Source of the DNA: Aliamphritea spongicola
GTDB lineage: Bacteria; Pseudomonadota; Gammaproteobacteria; Pseudomonadales; Balneatricaceae
DNA: 64,000 nucleotides
Assembly: GCA_024347235.1 (NCBI GenBank)
Contig: AP025283.1
Location: forward strand, 4,216,001-4,280,000
Direction: 5' to 3'
Shown here: positions 35,639-46,274 of the stretch, piece by piece
Position numbering within the stretch: position 1 is the stretch's first letter
How the letters are laid out: each line of letters opens with the position of its first letter
Made by a program: the position numbers and the translations under genes
Notes under the pieces: generated by a model
Database searches by the model: none
What the model was told of the DNA's origin: nothing
What the model saw: only the letters and a program-made list of their open reading frames with translations

Positions 35639-36442
35639 TTAAAAACCTAAACTGGAAAGGAGGTCATCCACATCATCCTGGCTGGAAGCAACTTCATCAT
35701 TATCTTTTGCTGCCATTTGTGGGCCTTCAGCCATTACTTTCTTCTTTTTGGCCAACACTTCTGCGTCCGCCGTCATACCGTCAATACCATTCAGACGATT
35801 CACTCTGGAAGCAACTTCCATCAGATTAACCAGCTGTGACTCAATGTCGGTAACCAGCTGAATAACACGCTTAATCAGCTGCCCTGTAATATCCTGATAT
35901 TCCTGTGCCAGTAAGATATTTGTCAGACGCTCTTTCAGCTCAACCAGGGCATCTGAGTTATCAGTTGCATGCTGACAGGCAAGCTTATACAGGCCTTCCA
36001 GCTCAGGTTTATCCTGCTGAACCTTATCGAACTCTTCCAGCAAACGCTGGCGGCGACGGAAACCTTCTTCCAGCTCGGATACAAGACTCAGTGAAATATC
36101 TACACTGTCTATTGTCTTGTGAGCATTGCTTTCAGTCAGTTCGATTACATATGACAGACGGTCACTGGCATCAGAAATTGATGCAATATGTTCTTTTGAA
36201 TCCTGCAGCATCGCATTACTGCTGACATCATCGGAGAAGCTGACAATGGCATTATGCAGTGAGCGAGTCAGTGTACCGACTTCGTGATACAGCGCCTGAT
36301 GACGTTTTTCATTCAGGTCGTGGATCAGCGTCATTGCTGCACCAACATCTCCGTTGGCCAGATGTTCCACAAGCTTGTCAGCATCCTGCTTCAACTCAAG
36401 CTCAAAACCACTTGCTCCCTTATTCTCTATCGTCTCAGACAT
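35639..36442 (-). CDS. cheZ: CheY phosphatase CheZ
   Basis: Intact, about 267 aa, largely helical. The catalytic stretch LLAQEYQDITGQLIKRVIQL holds the Asp and Gln (QDxTGQ) needed for CheY-P dephosphorylation; the C-terminal VDDLLSSLGF is the CheY-binding tail. ATG 36442 has AGGTGA 5 nt upstream and is preferred to the ATG/GTG codons 6 and 9 bases earlier, which would sit on the ribosome site. Confidence 0.95.
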   Translation of the reverse strand: MSETIENKGASGFELELKQDADKLVEHLANGDVGAAMTLIHDLNEKRHQALYHEVGTLTRSLHNAIVSFSDDVSSNAMLQDSKEHIASISDASDRLSYVIELTESNAHKTIDSVDISLSLVSELEEGFRRRQRLLEEFDKVQQDKPELEGLYKLACQHATDNSDALVELKERLTNILLAQEYQDITGQLIKRVIQLVTDIESQLVNLMEVASRVNRLNGIDGMTADAEVLAKKKKVMAEGPQMAAKDNDEVASSQDDVDDLLSSLGF

Positions 36443-36451
36443 CGCCATCAC

Positions 36452-36833
36452 CTAGCCCAGCCGTTCAAAAATCTTGTCGATTTTTCTTTCAGCACCGCTG
36501 CGGTAAACGGTTTAATTACATACCCGTTAACACCTGCCTGAGCCGCTTCAACAATCTGGTCACGCTTCGCTTCCGCCGTAACCATCAGAACAGGGATATG
36601 CTTCAGATTCGGATCCGCCCGAACGGTCTTAAGCAGATCGATACCTGTCATGATTGGCATGTTCCAGTCTGTTACGAGGAACTCAATACTGCCGCTTTGC
36701 AGAATCGGTAAAGCAGTTTTACCGTCATCGGCCTCAACAATATTGGTGAACCCCAGATCGCGGAGCAGATTTTTGATGATACGTCTCATAGTAGAGAAAT
36801 CATCTACCACAAGTATTTTTATGTCTTTTTCAA
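36452..36833 (-). CDS. cheY: Chemotaxis response regulator CheY
   Basis: Single receiver domain of about 127 aa: [19 protein letters not shown], phospho-acceptor Asp about residue 56 in [19 protein letters not shown] (switch Thr) and GYVIKPFTA (conserved Lys). CheY-P binds FliM to reverse rotation. Both ends need one A: the end becomes [12 protein letters not shown] with a TAG at 36452, and the start becomes TTG at 36833 with GGAGGG 6 nt upstream. No ATG start fits without other changes. Confidence 0.93.
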
Positions 36834-36902
36834 GACTATCCCTCCATCAGGAAAACTATCTGACTGTAGTTAGCCAGCGGTATCTACCGATAAGACTGCC
36901 AG

Positions 36903-37610
36903 CTATTGCCAGTCTCTTAACCGACTTCGCAAGCGTAACGCTGCCTGACTATGAATCTGGCTTACTCTGGATTCACTGACACCCAGGATCTGACCGATTT
37001 CTTTTAAGTTCATTTCTTCGTCGTAGTACAACGACAACACTAATTTTTCCCGCTCCGGCAACCCTTCGATGGCCGTTGCGATTGCCTGAACAAATCCCAG
37101 CTCTTCATGTTCATCTTCAGGGCTTAAATTCTCTGCGGCGATATTTTCACCGGGACCGTCTTCCTGCGGACCAATCAGCTTTTCAAAGCTGAACAGCCGG
37201 CTCTCAGCGGAGTCCTTCAATAATGCGTGATATTCAGTGATAGTGATATTTAATTCAGCGGCAACCTCCCCATCTTGGGCATCTCGGCCAGTACGGGATT
37301 CAATTGCCTGAATTGCTTCGGAAACACGGCGACCATTACGGTGTACTGAACGGGGTCCAGTCGCCCCTACGGACTTCATCAATGATGGATCCACGGATGC
37401 GGATACCAGCATAGGTTTCAAAGCTTGCGCCTTTGGTGGGATCGTATTTTTGCCGGCCTCAAGCAAGCCAACCATGCCTGCCTGAATCAGATCATCCAGC
37501 ACAACGTTTGCGGGTAAGCGCGCCAGCAGATGATGCGCAATTCGTTTTACCAACGGCGCATATTGCTCAATCAGCTCCTGACCCGACTTAAACTGTAACT
37601 GGTTATACAT
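36903..37610 (-). CDS. fliA: Flagellar sigma-28 factor FliA
   Basis: About 236 aa. Region 2 (YAPLVKRIAHHLLARLPANV, DDLIQAGMVGLLEA), region 3 (SRTGRDAQDGEVAAELNIT) and region 4 (LPEREKLVLSLYYDEEMNLK, GVSESRVSQIHSQA). It directs late flagellar and chemotaxis genes. Two compensating breaks, at the T5 run 37447-37451 and the GGGG at 37352-37355, leave an out-of-frame middle; repaired it reads KYDPTKGASFETYAGIRIRG, the conserved region 2.4 area. The start lies inside the end of fleN (40-base overlap). Confidence 0.94.
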   Translation of the reverse strand: MYNQLQFKSGQELIEQYAPLVKRIAHHLLARLPANVVLDDLIQAGMVGLLEAGKNTIPPKAQALKPMLVSASVDPSLMKSVGATGPRSVHRNGRRVSEAIQAIESRTGRDAQDGEVAAELNITITEYHALLKDSAESRLFSFEKLIGPQEDGPGENIAAENLSPEDEHEELGFVQAIATAIEGLPEREKLVLSLYYDEEMNLKEIGQILGVSESRVSQIHSQAALRLRSRLRDWQ

Positions 37611-38451
37611 ATTTGCTCTTCTGACTTGTCAGCGTTGATTTGCCCCTTTAACCAATCGCTCAACAAAAACTCCAGATGACCCCGGGGTGAAGATGACACA
37701 CCCCAATCATCTACTTTTGCCGCCAGCTGCTTATATGCCAACGAGGCCTTACTCTTAGGAAACGCTTTTAAAACAGCACGTTGCTGCTGTACACCTTTAC
37801 GGACTGACTCATCATAAGGGATTGATCCCAGGTATTGAAGCGTCACATCCAGAAACCTTTCCGCCACCGTCAGCAGCTTACTGTATATATTCCGGCCTTC
37901 CTGCTCTGAACGTACCATATTGGCAAGTACCCGAAACCGGCTTACCTGATAATCACGGTTCAGCAGCTTCATCAGCGCATAAGCATCCGTAATTGAGGTC
38001 GGTTCATCGCACACTACCACAACCACTTCCTGCGCAGCTTTGACGAAGCTCACAACCGTGTCAGAAATACCCGCTGCGGTATCAATGATCAGCACATCCA
38101 GCTCATCTTCAATATCACTGAATGAATGAATCAGTTCTGAATGCTCATGGGCACTCAGCGTCGTCATTTCCTGTGTACCGGAAGCTGCCGGCACAATATG
38201 TACGTTTTCACCGACCTCGATCAACAAGTCCCGTAACGAACAGTCTCCGGCAAGCACATCTGTAATGTTTCGCTTTGCTTTTACACCCAGCAACACATCC
38301 ACATTCGCCAATCCCAGATCAGCGTCCATCAGCACAACCCTGCGACCAATCTCCCCAGCGCAAGACTCAGGTTCACTGACACATTGGTTTTGCCAACGCC
38401 GCCTTTACCACCGGTAACTGCGACAACTTTCACCGGGTGCGGACTAGTCAT
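37571..38451 (-). CDS. fleN: Flagellar number regulator FleN/FlhG
   Basis: MinD-like ATPase, about 293 aa, which limits flagellar number and antagonises the FleQ/FlrA activator. GGKGGVGKTNVSVNL is the deviant Walker A; VVLMDADLGLANVDVLLG and VLIIDTAAGISDTVVSFVKA follow; the C-terminus has RGHLEFLLSDWLK. The frame breaks near 38350. The last about 13 residues overlap fliA; an unnoticed frame error near the end may have extended it. Confidence 0.93.
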
Positions 38452-38475
38452 TATGTCTTCCTATCTGATATCCCA

Positions 38476-40018
38476 TCAATCAACCCACTGCCCATTTTGT
38501 GAAAGTTTATCCTGACGCCGGTCCTGCGCCATCCGCTGATTACGGGAAACACGCTGCGCTGTCACCACGGCACGGCTGACCAGATCCCGCTTATGAGCAA
38601 CATCCAGATCATCCGGCACCCGCTGACCATCAGTCACATAGGTAACCGGCAAACCGTTATCAACGATAAGTTCGATCGCCTCGCCAAGGTTTCCGGACTC
38701 GTCTAACTTACTGAGAATACAGCCATTAAGCCCCATACGGCTGTAGGTTTCATAGGCATTCTCAATCACATGCTTTTGGCTGGAACAAGAAAGCACCAGC
38801 AGCTTTTCATCCGCACACTGACACTTTCCAGCATATCAAGCTGGGCCTGCGTATGCGGTTCGTGTGCACTCATACCTGCGGTATCAATCAAGACCAGTCG
38901 CTTATTACGTAACGACAACAAAACTTCATCAAGACTGTGGTTTTCATCTACCACCCGCACAGGAATGTCCAGAATCCGGCCAAACGTCAATAATTGTTCA
39001 TGCGCCGCTATACGATATGAGTCAGTGGTCACCAATGCCACACTGGAACTGCCATGTTTGAGTACATAACGCGCAGCCAGCTTACCGATTGTGGTGGTTT
39101 TCCCCACACCGGTCGGCCCGACAAAAGCAATCATACCGCCACGCTCTACAAAATCGCCGCCAATCACAGGTATCGAGTCACTCAGACGGGATAACGTATC
39201 CCGCCAGCCATCATCCACACTTTCAGCACCTTCCAACTTAATCAGTTGGCGGCGCAGGTGCGGCCCTATACCAAGTTTCTCAAGGCGATTTTCTACCCGT
39301 TTGTGCAGCACATTCTCTTCTGGCTGTTCCGCTTTTTGCGGCACCGGCGCAGCCACAGGCGCAGGTTCAGCAGCAGTTTTAGGCTGTGAGACCTGCTGTA
39401 AGAGCAGTGATTTAAGTGTATCGATTTCCGCCCGCATCGAAGCCACCTGAGGATCAGGTGTCGGCGGGCTGTAAGTAGGTTCCTGCCGTACAACCGGTTT
39501 AGACTGCGCGACATATTCATCAATGCCCGGCGCCGGCGGTGGAGATACAGAAGAAACAGCAGGAGCGACAGAACCCGGCTGCCGGTTCTCATTCCGCTCA
39601 AAATTCCTTGCAGCCTGCTGGGCCTGACGCTGTTTAAGCGTATCCAGTATCCCGTCCAGCCCCGGATCTTCTACCTGCTGGTTTTTGGCTTTTGCCGGCT
39701 CTTCGGCACCGGCCTGTGCCGCCGCAATTCTGGCCTGTGCTTTACGCAACTCATCAGCCAGATTACTTTGCAACTTAGGGCTGGCCTCCCGGGTAGCCTG
39801 GCGCTGAGCCTGTTGTTGCTGTTGCTGCTGTTTTTCCAGAGCCTGTTTACGCTTGAAGGCTTCCTGCGCGGCTTCATACTCGTGCTCATGAGCGGCAACA
39901 ACTTCTACCCCTCCGGCAACCCGATGATTAGACACGATGACAGCGTCAGGTCCGATTTCCTCTCGAACCCTCTGCATCGCTTGTCGCATGTCCGGCGCAA
40001 AAAACGTTTAACCTTCAT
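38476..40018 (-). CDS. flhF: Flagellar placement GTPase FlhF
   Basis: SRP-type GTPase of about 514 aa that sets the polar flagellar site. The N-terminal part has a Gln-run and basic helix, then the NG domain: AFVGPTGVGKTTTIGKLAARY, VTTDSYRIAAHEQL, LIDTAGMSAHEPH and ILSKLDESGNLGEAI. The start MKVKRFFAPDMRQA at 40018 needs one base in the A6 run 39999-40004. A second break is near 38790. Confidence 0.94.
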
Positions 40019-40071
40019 AACCGTTCCTGTATATCGGCCATCCCTTCAAAAACTTTGACGTTTCAAAACTA

Positions 40072-42180
40072 TTACTGACCACGGTTCTGTCCTCCGACAG
40101 TCGCAATGATCGTCACCCGTTTATTCTCCGGGATTTCCTGATACGAAAGCACTGATATCTGCTGTTCGCCATAGCGCACAAACTTCGCCAGCAACGGCCG
40201 AACCGGCGCTGCCACCAGCAATACTGCCGGCCGCCCGGCAATTTCCTGCTGCTGCGCCACTTCAGTCAGTGACGTCTGTAATTGCTCAGCCATACCCGGC
40301 TCGATGACCAGCCCTTCGTTGTTGCCCTGCTGCATTGACCCCAGCAGCAACTGCTCAAGCTGTGGATCAAGTGTAATAACCGGCAACTCCGGCTCCGAAC
40401 CGTTGATATTCTGTACAATCAGACGATTCAACGCCACCCGTACAGCAGCAGTCAGCGTCATAGGATCTGCGCTTCGCGGTACCGCCTCTGCCAAAGCTTC
40501 GGTAATGGTACGGAAGTCTTTAATCGGAACCTGTTCCATCAACAGATTCTGCAGCACTTTCAGTATGATGCTGACAGACAGCTTACCCGGCACCAGATCT
40601 TCAACCAGCTTAGGTGAAGATTTCGCCAGAATATCCAGCAACTGCTGCACCTCATCGTGCCCCATCAGCTCATGAGAGTGGGCCTGCAATAACTGATTAA
40701 GGTGCGTAGCAACCACAGTCCCGGCATCCACAACGGTATAACCAAGTGTCTGAGCCTGCTCTTTCTGACTCTGTTCAACCCACACTGCATCCAGACCAAA
40801 GGCCGGATCTTTAACCGTAATCCCCTGAAGATTACCAAACACCTGCCCGGGATTAATTGCCAGCTCACGCTCAGGATACACCTCAGATTCACCGACAATC
40901 ACCCCCATCAGAGTGATCCGATACGCTCCTGGCATCAGATCAAGGTTATCCCGAATATGCACCGACGGCACCAGAAAGCCCAAGTCCTGAGACAGCTTTT
41001 TACGCACCCCTTTAATCCGGTTAAGCAACTGCCCGCCCTGCAGCTTGTCGACCATAGGAATCAGCCGGTAACCTACCTCAAGACCGATCATATCGACAGG
41101 CATTACATCATCCCAGTCCAGCTCTTTCACATCCGCATCCGGCTCTGGTGGCGGCGGCGCTTCAGACTCCGCAGCCTTTTCCCGCTCCTGGGCTTCAAGA
41201 TTTTTCTTATGAATGAAGTACGCACCTGCGCCACCAAGGAATGCCAATGACAGGAATGCAAAATGCGGCATACCCGGAATGATACCCATGATAAACAGAA
41301 TACCCGCAGCAACCGCCAACGCTTTATGGGAACCGAATAACTGTCCCAGCACCTGCTTACCCATATCATGGGAAGCATTCACACGGGTTACCATGATTGC
41401 TGCAGCAGTGGATAACAGCAATGACGGAATCTGAGCAACCAGACCGTCACCGATGGTCAGCAGCGAGTAGTAACGGGCAGCCAGATCAAATGACAGATCA
41501 TGCTGTACCATACCAATACCCAGACCACCCAGGATATTGATTACCAAAATCAGAATACCGGCAACCGCATCACCCCGGACAAACTTACTGGCACCGTCCA
41601 TAGAGCCGTAGAAATCTGCTTCCTGGGTGACATCTTCCCGGCGCTTTTTCGCCTGTTCCTGATCGATAATGCCGGCATTCAGATCCGCATCAATGGCCAT
41701 CTGCTTACCAGGCATCGCATCCAGTGTGAATCGCGCGCTTACTTCTGAGATTCGCCCGGCACCTTTGGTCACAACCACGAAGTTGATGATAACCAAAATC
41801 AGGAATACCACTAAACCGACAACATAGTTGCCGCCGATTACAACCTCACCAAAGGCCTCGATCACCTTACCGGCCGCATCACCACCTTCGTGACCATACA
41901 GCAGCACCACCCGGGTTGAGGCAACATTCAGCCCCAAACGCATCAGCGTTGCTACCAGCAAAATCGTGGGGAAAACTGCAAAATCCAATGGTCGCATGGC
42001 ATAGACACACACCAGCAGAACCACAATCGACAGTGCAATATTGAAGGTAAACAGAACGTCGAGCAGAAACGGCGGCATCGGCAATGTCACCATTGCCAGA
42101 ATCACCAGCAACAGGAAAGGCACACCCAAGTTGCCCTGTCCTAAACTGCGTACGTTGTTATAGATAGCTGCTCTATCCAC
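40072..42180 (-). CDS. flhA: Flagellar export gate protein FlhA
   Basis: Intact 702 aa. Eight N-terminal helices include MRPLDFAVFPTILLVATLMRLGLN and the FHIPEP-like loop (VVTKGAGRISEVSARFTLD, DADLNAGIIDQEQAKKRR). The large C-terminal cytoplasmic domain docks chaperone-substrate complexes. The start codon is GTG with AGGCAGG upstream. It is preceded by a 180-bp gap holding a sigma-54-like promoter. Confidence 0.96.
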   Translation of the reverse strand: MDRAAIYNNVRSLGQGNLGVPFLLLVILAMVTLPMPPFLLDVLFTFNIALSIVVLLVCVYAMRPLDFAVFPTILLVATLMRLGLNVASTRVVLLYGHEGGDAAGKVIEAFGEVVIGGNYVVGLVVFLILVIINFVVVTKGAGRISEVSARFTLDAMPGKQMAIDADLNAGIIDQEQAKKRREDVTQEADFYGSMDGASKFVRGDAVAGILILVINILGGLGIGMVQHDLSFDLAARYYSLLTIGDGLVAQIPSLLLSTAAAIMVTRVNASHDMGKQVLGQLFGSHKALAVAAGILFIMGIIPGMPHFAFLSLAFLGGAGAYFIHKKNLEAQEREKAAESEAPPPPEPDADVKELDWDDVMPVDMIGLEVGYRLIPMVDKLQGGQLLNRIKGVRKKLSQDLGFLVPSVHIRDNLDLMPGAYRITLMGVIVGESEVYPERELAINPGQVFGNLQGITVKDPAFGLDAVWVEQSQKEQAQTLGYTVVDAGTVVATHLNQLLQAHSHELMGHDEVQQLLDILAKSSPKLVEDLVPGKLSVSIILKVLQNLLMEQVPIKDFRTITEALAEAVPRSADPMTLTAAVRVALNRLIVQNINGSEPELPVITLDPQLEQLLLGSMQQGNNEGLVIEPGMAEQLQTSLTEVAQQQEIAGRPAVLLVAAPVRPLLAKFVRYGEQQISVLSYQEIPENKRVTIIATVGGQNRGQ

Positions 42181-42331
42181 TGCCTGCCTGCTTAATCAGT
42201 AACGCTTACCAAAACCCAAAGCGTCAAAAAATAACACTAAAATATAAAATCACTCTACGAGTGGTAAAATACCATTAAAAGCAGCAACAAACATCAATTT
42301 TTTGACGCACCACTTCCCATAGTGGGAGATG

Positions 42332-42348
42332 ATGCAAGAAATCCGCCA
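42332..42348 (-). promoter_or_regulatory. Sigma-54-type promoter for flhA
   Basis: On the minus strand TGGCGG-N5-TTGCAT, with the invariant GG and GC exactly 12 bases apart, a close match to the -24/-12 consensus TGGCAC-N5-TTGCT. It lies about 150 bases before the flhA GTG, just after the flhB stop. A TCCCA-CTA-TGGGA palindrome lies a few bases downstream at about 42314-42326. Confidence 0.75.
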
Positions 42349-42360
42349 ATCTACCGACAA

Positions 42361-43500
42361 TCAGTCAGCTTCGTCCCGGCGCAGTTCTTCAGGGATAGGT
42401 AACTGATCTGACAGGCGCTGCGGCGCAGGCCCTTCCTTCTTCTTATGGCGCTTCAGCTGATACACATAAGCCAGCACTTCAGCCACCGCCTTGAACAGGC
42501 CTGAAGGAATTTCATCATCAATCTCTGTGGAGTAGTAAATCGCCCGCGCCAGGGCCGGCGAGGAAAGAACCGTCACATCATTCGCTTCAGCGATTTCACG
42601 AATTTTCAGAGCCAGAAAATCACCACCTTTGGCAACCATAATCGGCGCATGGCCGCGTTCCTGATCATACTTCAGCGCCACCGCAAAATGCGTTGGGTTA
42701 GTAATGACCACATCCGCTTCCGGTACCGCGCTCATCATCTGCCGCTGAGAAATTTCACGCTGCAGCTGTCGAATCCGGCCCTTCACCTCAGGCTTACCTT
42801 CGGTGTTCTTCATCTCATCCTTGACTTCCTGCATCGTCATTTTCAGCTTTTTGGAATAGTCATGAATCTGAAATGGTACATCCACAACCGCAATCAGAAT
42901 CATCGTGGCACTCATCGCCACAAACGCCCAAAGTACAATTTCAGTCGCACCGGCCATTGCGGTGCGGATATCCTGCGCCCCCAGCGCAAAAAGTGCTTCT
43001 TTAACGTTATCCAGAATAAAGAAAGACAGGACGCCCACGACCGTAAACTTAGCCAGCGCTTTAAACAGCTCAAGCAGAGCCTTCAGGAAAACATTCGTTT
43101 GAGGCCGGAAAGCGGATTAATACGGCTTCCTTTAGGCATTAAAGCCTTACCACTGAGATTCCAGCCCCTAAGCCTAAAGGCCCGATAAACGCAGCAACCA
43201 GCATAATCAGAAAAACAGCGCAACCGACATCATCCCCTCTTTCAGGGAATGGCCGAGATGCTGAAACATGAGATTAGGATCAAACGCAGCCTGACGGTCG
43301 AGAGCAAAGTTATAGCTCATCATGTCCATCATGACAGTCGCGGCCGTGTCACCCAGCATGAGGGCACCAAAAGCGGCCGCCAGCAAGGAAACAGTCGTCG
43401 CCAACTCTTTGGAACGGGCTATATCGCCTTTTTCTTTGGCGTCTTTTAACCGTTTGGGTGTGGGTTCTTCGGTTTTCTCCTGACCGCTCTCTTCTGCCAT
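42361..43500 (-). CDS. flhB: Flagellar export switch protein FlhB
   Basis: About 380 aa. EESGQEKTEEPTPKRLKDAK is the standard start; four helices follow; the cytoplasmic domain holds the self-cleaving NPTH in VVITNPTHFAVALKYD. Cleavage switches export from hook to filament substrates under FliK control. Breaks are in the helical region near 43040, 43120 and 43205. The ATG follows the fliR stop directly (TAAATG). Confidence 0.94.
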
Positions 43501-44283
43501 TTACAGCCCTCCCACACCCAGAACCCGCTCAATATACTGAAAAGCGAATTCAGTAAAACGGTAGTACTGCCCCAGGAAACCTTCCAGACTCACCCAGGTA
43601 ATCAGTAACCCCATCAGCATGGTAAAGGGAAACCGACAGCAAAAATATTCAACTGCGGAGCAGCCTTGGTCATAATGCCAAAGGCAAAGTTAATCACCAA
43701 CAAAGCCGTTACCGCCGGCAACGACATCAGCAACGCACTGGAGAACAGCCAGGTACCGGAAGTTGCAATTGCCATCAGACCCGAAGCGGGAATCCCCCTT
43801 CCGTCACCGGCAACACATAAAAGCTTCGCACCAATGCCTCTATCAACACCAGATGTCCATTCAGCGCCAGAAAGAGCATCATGACAACCATAAGATAAAA
43901 CTGGGATAAAACAACAACAGAAACCCCGTTTGCCGGGTCACTGACGGATGCAAAGCCCAAACCCATCTGGGAAGCAATCAGCTGCCCGCCAAGGGCATAA
44001 ATCTGAAACAGAACCTGAATGAGGAATCCCATAGAGATCCCCACAAGAATCTGTTCAGCTATCCAGATATAGGTTTGCATCGATAAGCCATTCACCTGCG
44101 GCAAGTTCGGCAGAACCGGCACAATGACAGCCGTTACCGCCAGGGCCAACCCCAAACGAATGCGTGCCGGCACCATCCGGGTTCCGATAATTGGCACAAC
44201 CATGAAAAAGACGCCACCCGGAAAAACGGCAGCAGAAACTCAGCGGCCCACTGTTCAATTTCGAGAAAACTGGCGCTAAACAC
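43501..44283 (-). CDS. fliR: Flagellar export gate protein FliR
   Basis: About 260 aa and very hydrophobic: PFFRVASFFMVVPIIGTRMV, PARIRLGLALAVT, ISMGFLIQVLFQIYALGG, QLIASQMGLGFASVSDPANG. It ends GVGGL at 43501. The likely start is GTG 44283 (reading FSASFLEIEQWAAEFLLP). Breaks are near 44210, 43800 and 43640. It forms the export gate with FliP and FliQ. Confidence 0.92.
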
Positions 44284-44286
44284 CTG

Positions 44287-44556
44287 TTACCCCAGAAACA
44301 GCGGAATGTTAGTAAAGATATTGCCGAAGTGGTCCAGCAACTTGGTCAGGATCCAGGGCCCCGCCCACATAATAGTCAGCAGGGTAACCAGCAAACGGGG
44401 CAGGAAACTCAGGGTTTGTTCGTTAATCTGGGTTGCCGCCTGAAAGGTCGCAATGATCAGACCCACCAGCAGCGAAGGCAAAACAATCACCGCTACCAGG
44501 ACCACTACCAGGTAGAGCGCTTCACCATACAGATCAAGAACAATTTCCGGTGTCAT
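44287..44556 (-). CDS. fliQ: Flagellar export gate protein FliQ
   Basis: Intact 89 aa with two helices: LYLVVVLVAVIVLPSLLVGL and LTIMWAGPWILTKLLDHF. QAATQINEQTLSFLPRLL between them is the FliQ signature. It lies 8 bases after fliP and 3 bases before fliR. Confidence 0.96.
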   Translation of the reverse strand: MTPEIVLDLYGEALYLVVVLVAVIVLPSLLVGLIIATFQAATQINEQTLSFLPRLLVTLLTIMWAGPWILTKLLDHFGNIFTNIPLFLG

Positions 44557-44564
44557 AGGATCTC

Positions 44565-45326
44565 CTACACAACCACAAAACTGGCAGCCAGCGTACCGAC
44601 CACCATTGCCCAGCCATCAATCAGTACAAATAACATGATTTTAAACGGCAGGGAAATAATCACCGGCGATAACATCATCATACCCATGGCCATCAGTATA
44701 CTGGCCACCACCAGGTCGATAACCAGAAAGGGAATGAACAACATAAACCCTATCTGAAACGCTGTCTTCAGCTCACTGGTAACAAATGCCGGCACCAGCA
44801 CATTAAACGGAATTTCTTCCGGTGTGTTTACCGCCGGCGTACGGGAAATATTCATAAACAGGTTTAAATCGTTTTCCCGGGTCTGCGCCATCATAAATTC
44901 ACGGAACGGCACACTGGCAGCCTGCACAGCTTCAATGGATGTTATTTCTTCGTTTATATAGGGCTGAATAGCCCCTTCGTTCACCCTGTCCAAAACCGGC
45001 GTCATAATAAAGAGGCTAAGAAATAACGACAGTCCAACTAAAATCTGATTCGACGGCGTCTGCTGTAAACCTAAGGCCTGACGCAAAATTGCAAATACGA
45101 TAATGATCCGTGCGAAGGACGTCATCATCATCATAATTGCCGGCAGGAACGTCAGCAGCGTCATCAGCGCGAGGATCTGAATCGTCACACTGTAATCCGC
45201 TGTTCCGTCCGGATTGGTGGTCAGGGTTACCGCCGGTATTGCAGGATCAGCCGCAAATACCCAGGCAGGCAGCATCAGCCCCAACATGATCAGCCCACTG
45301 CGAATAATGATCGCCAATTTCTTCAT
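44565..45326 (-). CDS. fliP: Flagellar export gate protein FliP
   Basis: Intact 253 aa with a cleavable signal peptide ([15 protein letters not shown]). Signatures: [59 protein letters not shown] and the C-terminal [20 protein letters not shown]. It nucleates the FliPQR gate. The start overlaps the fliO stop. Confidence 0.97.
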   Translation of the reverse strand: MKKLAIIIRSGLIMLGLMLPAWVFAADPAIPAVTLTTNPDGTADYSVTIQILALMTLLTFLPAIMMMMTSFARIIIVFAILRQALGLQQTPSNQILVGLSLFLSLFIMTPVLDRVNEGAIQPYINEEITSIEAVQAASVPFREFMMAQTRENDLNLFMNISRTPAVNTPEEIPFNVLVPAFVTSELKTAFQIGFMLFIPFLVIDLVVASILMAMGMMMLSPVIISLPFKIMLFVLIDGWAMVVGTLAASFVVV

Positions 45327-45759
45327 TGTGGTTTAACCCTGTTTAGTGCCTGCTGCAACTTCACAGCAAAATCCCTTTTTCACCCACCTCGATCAGCGGC
45401 TCATCATAACTGGCCAACAGGTTCACCCGACCCGGTGCAACGCCCAACAGTAACTGCTGCTCACCGGCCTGAACCAGAACAACTTTTTCCCGGGCAGTCA
45501 GTGGTAACGCGGCAATAACCTGTAGACGTTTATTTTGTCCCGGTAAATTTGAGTAACGGCGCAACAGCCAGGCAAGCGTAAAGATCAGCCCGATCACAAC
45601 AATCAGGCCCAGCGCCAACTGGGTAATTGCCCCTGAATTGAAAGGTTCTTTATATACCAGGCCAGTAGCCGGAGCGGGAACCGCACCGGATACCGTATCT
45701 GCCAGCAGCCAGAATGACTGCAGCGAAGTTATTACAAACAGACAGACACGCCAGACCAC
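45323..45759 (-). CDS. fliO: Flagellar protein FliO
   Basis: About 145 aa. A signal-like N-terminus, one strong helix ([20 protein letters not shown]) and a cytoplasmic part with [19 protein letters not shown] and [14 protein letters not shown]. It assists FliP assembly. The raw frame stops early at 45361; one base added to the CCC at 45373-45375 extends it to a TGA overlapping the fliP ATG. The start is GTG 45759, one base into the fliN stop. Confidence 0.9.
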
Positions 45760-46207
45760 TAGCGCAGCTTCTCGATACGTTCTTCAGGACTGATCACATC
45801 GGTAAGACGGATACCATAACGGTCGTTAACAACTACTACTTCACCATGAGCAACCAGCGTACCGTTTACTTTACATCCAGCGGTTCACCGGCAACACGGT
45901 CCAGCTCAATCACTGATCCCTGATTAAGCTGCAGCAAATTACGGATAGGAATTTCCGCATGGCCTACCTGCATGGATATGGTCACGGGGATATCCAGAAT
46001 CACATCCAGCTTCGGGTCTTTTACAATAGCAGCGTCATCAATCAGCTCATCAAGCTCTACCTTCTGAGCAGCTTCACCGGTAGCCTGCTCTGCCAGGGCA
46101 TCGCCCCAGTCAGCATCACCGCCGGCATCGCCAACCTGCTCGGCCATTGCCGCGCCCCAGTCATCTGCCATTGCGTCCTGATCGACGTTACCTGTTTCAT
46201 CACTCAT
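45759..46207 (-). CDS. fliN: Flagellar switch protein FliN
   Basis: About 149 aa. An acidic N-terminal half (DADWGDALAEQATGEA) precedes the SpoA domain: LDVILDIPVTISMQVGHAEI, LLQLNQGSVIELDRVAGEP and, after repair near 45868, VNGTLVAHGEVVVVNDRYGI. It ends RIEKLR. Part of the C-ring with FliM and FliG. Confidence 0.94.
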
Positions 46208-46274
46208 ACAAGCGTTCTCATTATGTAACTGATTACAGCCAAGTTAACCCTATACAGTTAAGCTTAGCGAATTT

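Noticed and set aside
36885-36900. Sigma-28-like CCGATAA on the plus strand between cheY and fliA
   Set aside because: It points away from cheY and has no TAAA element at the right distance.
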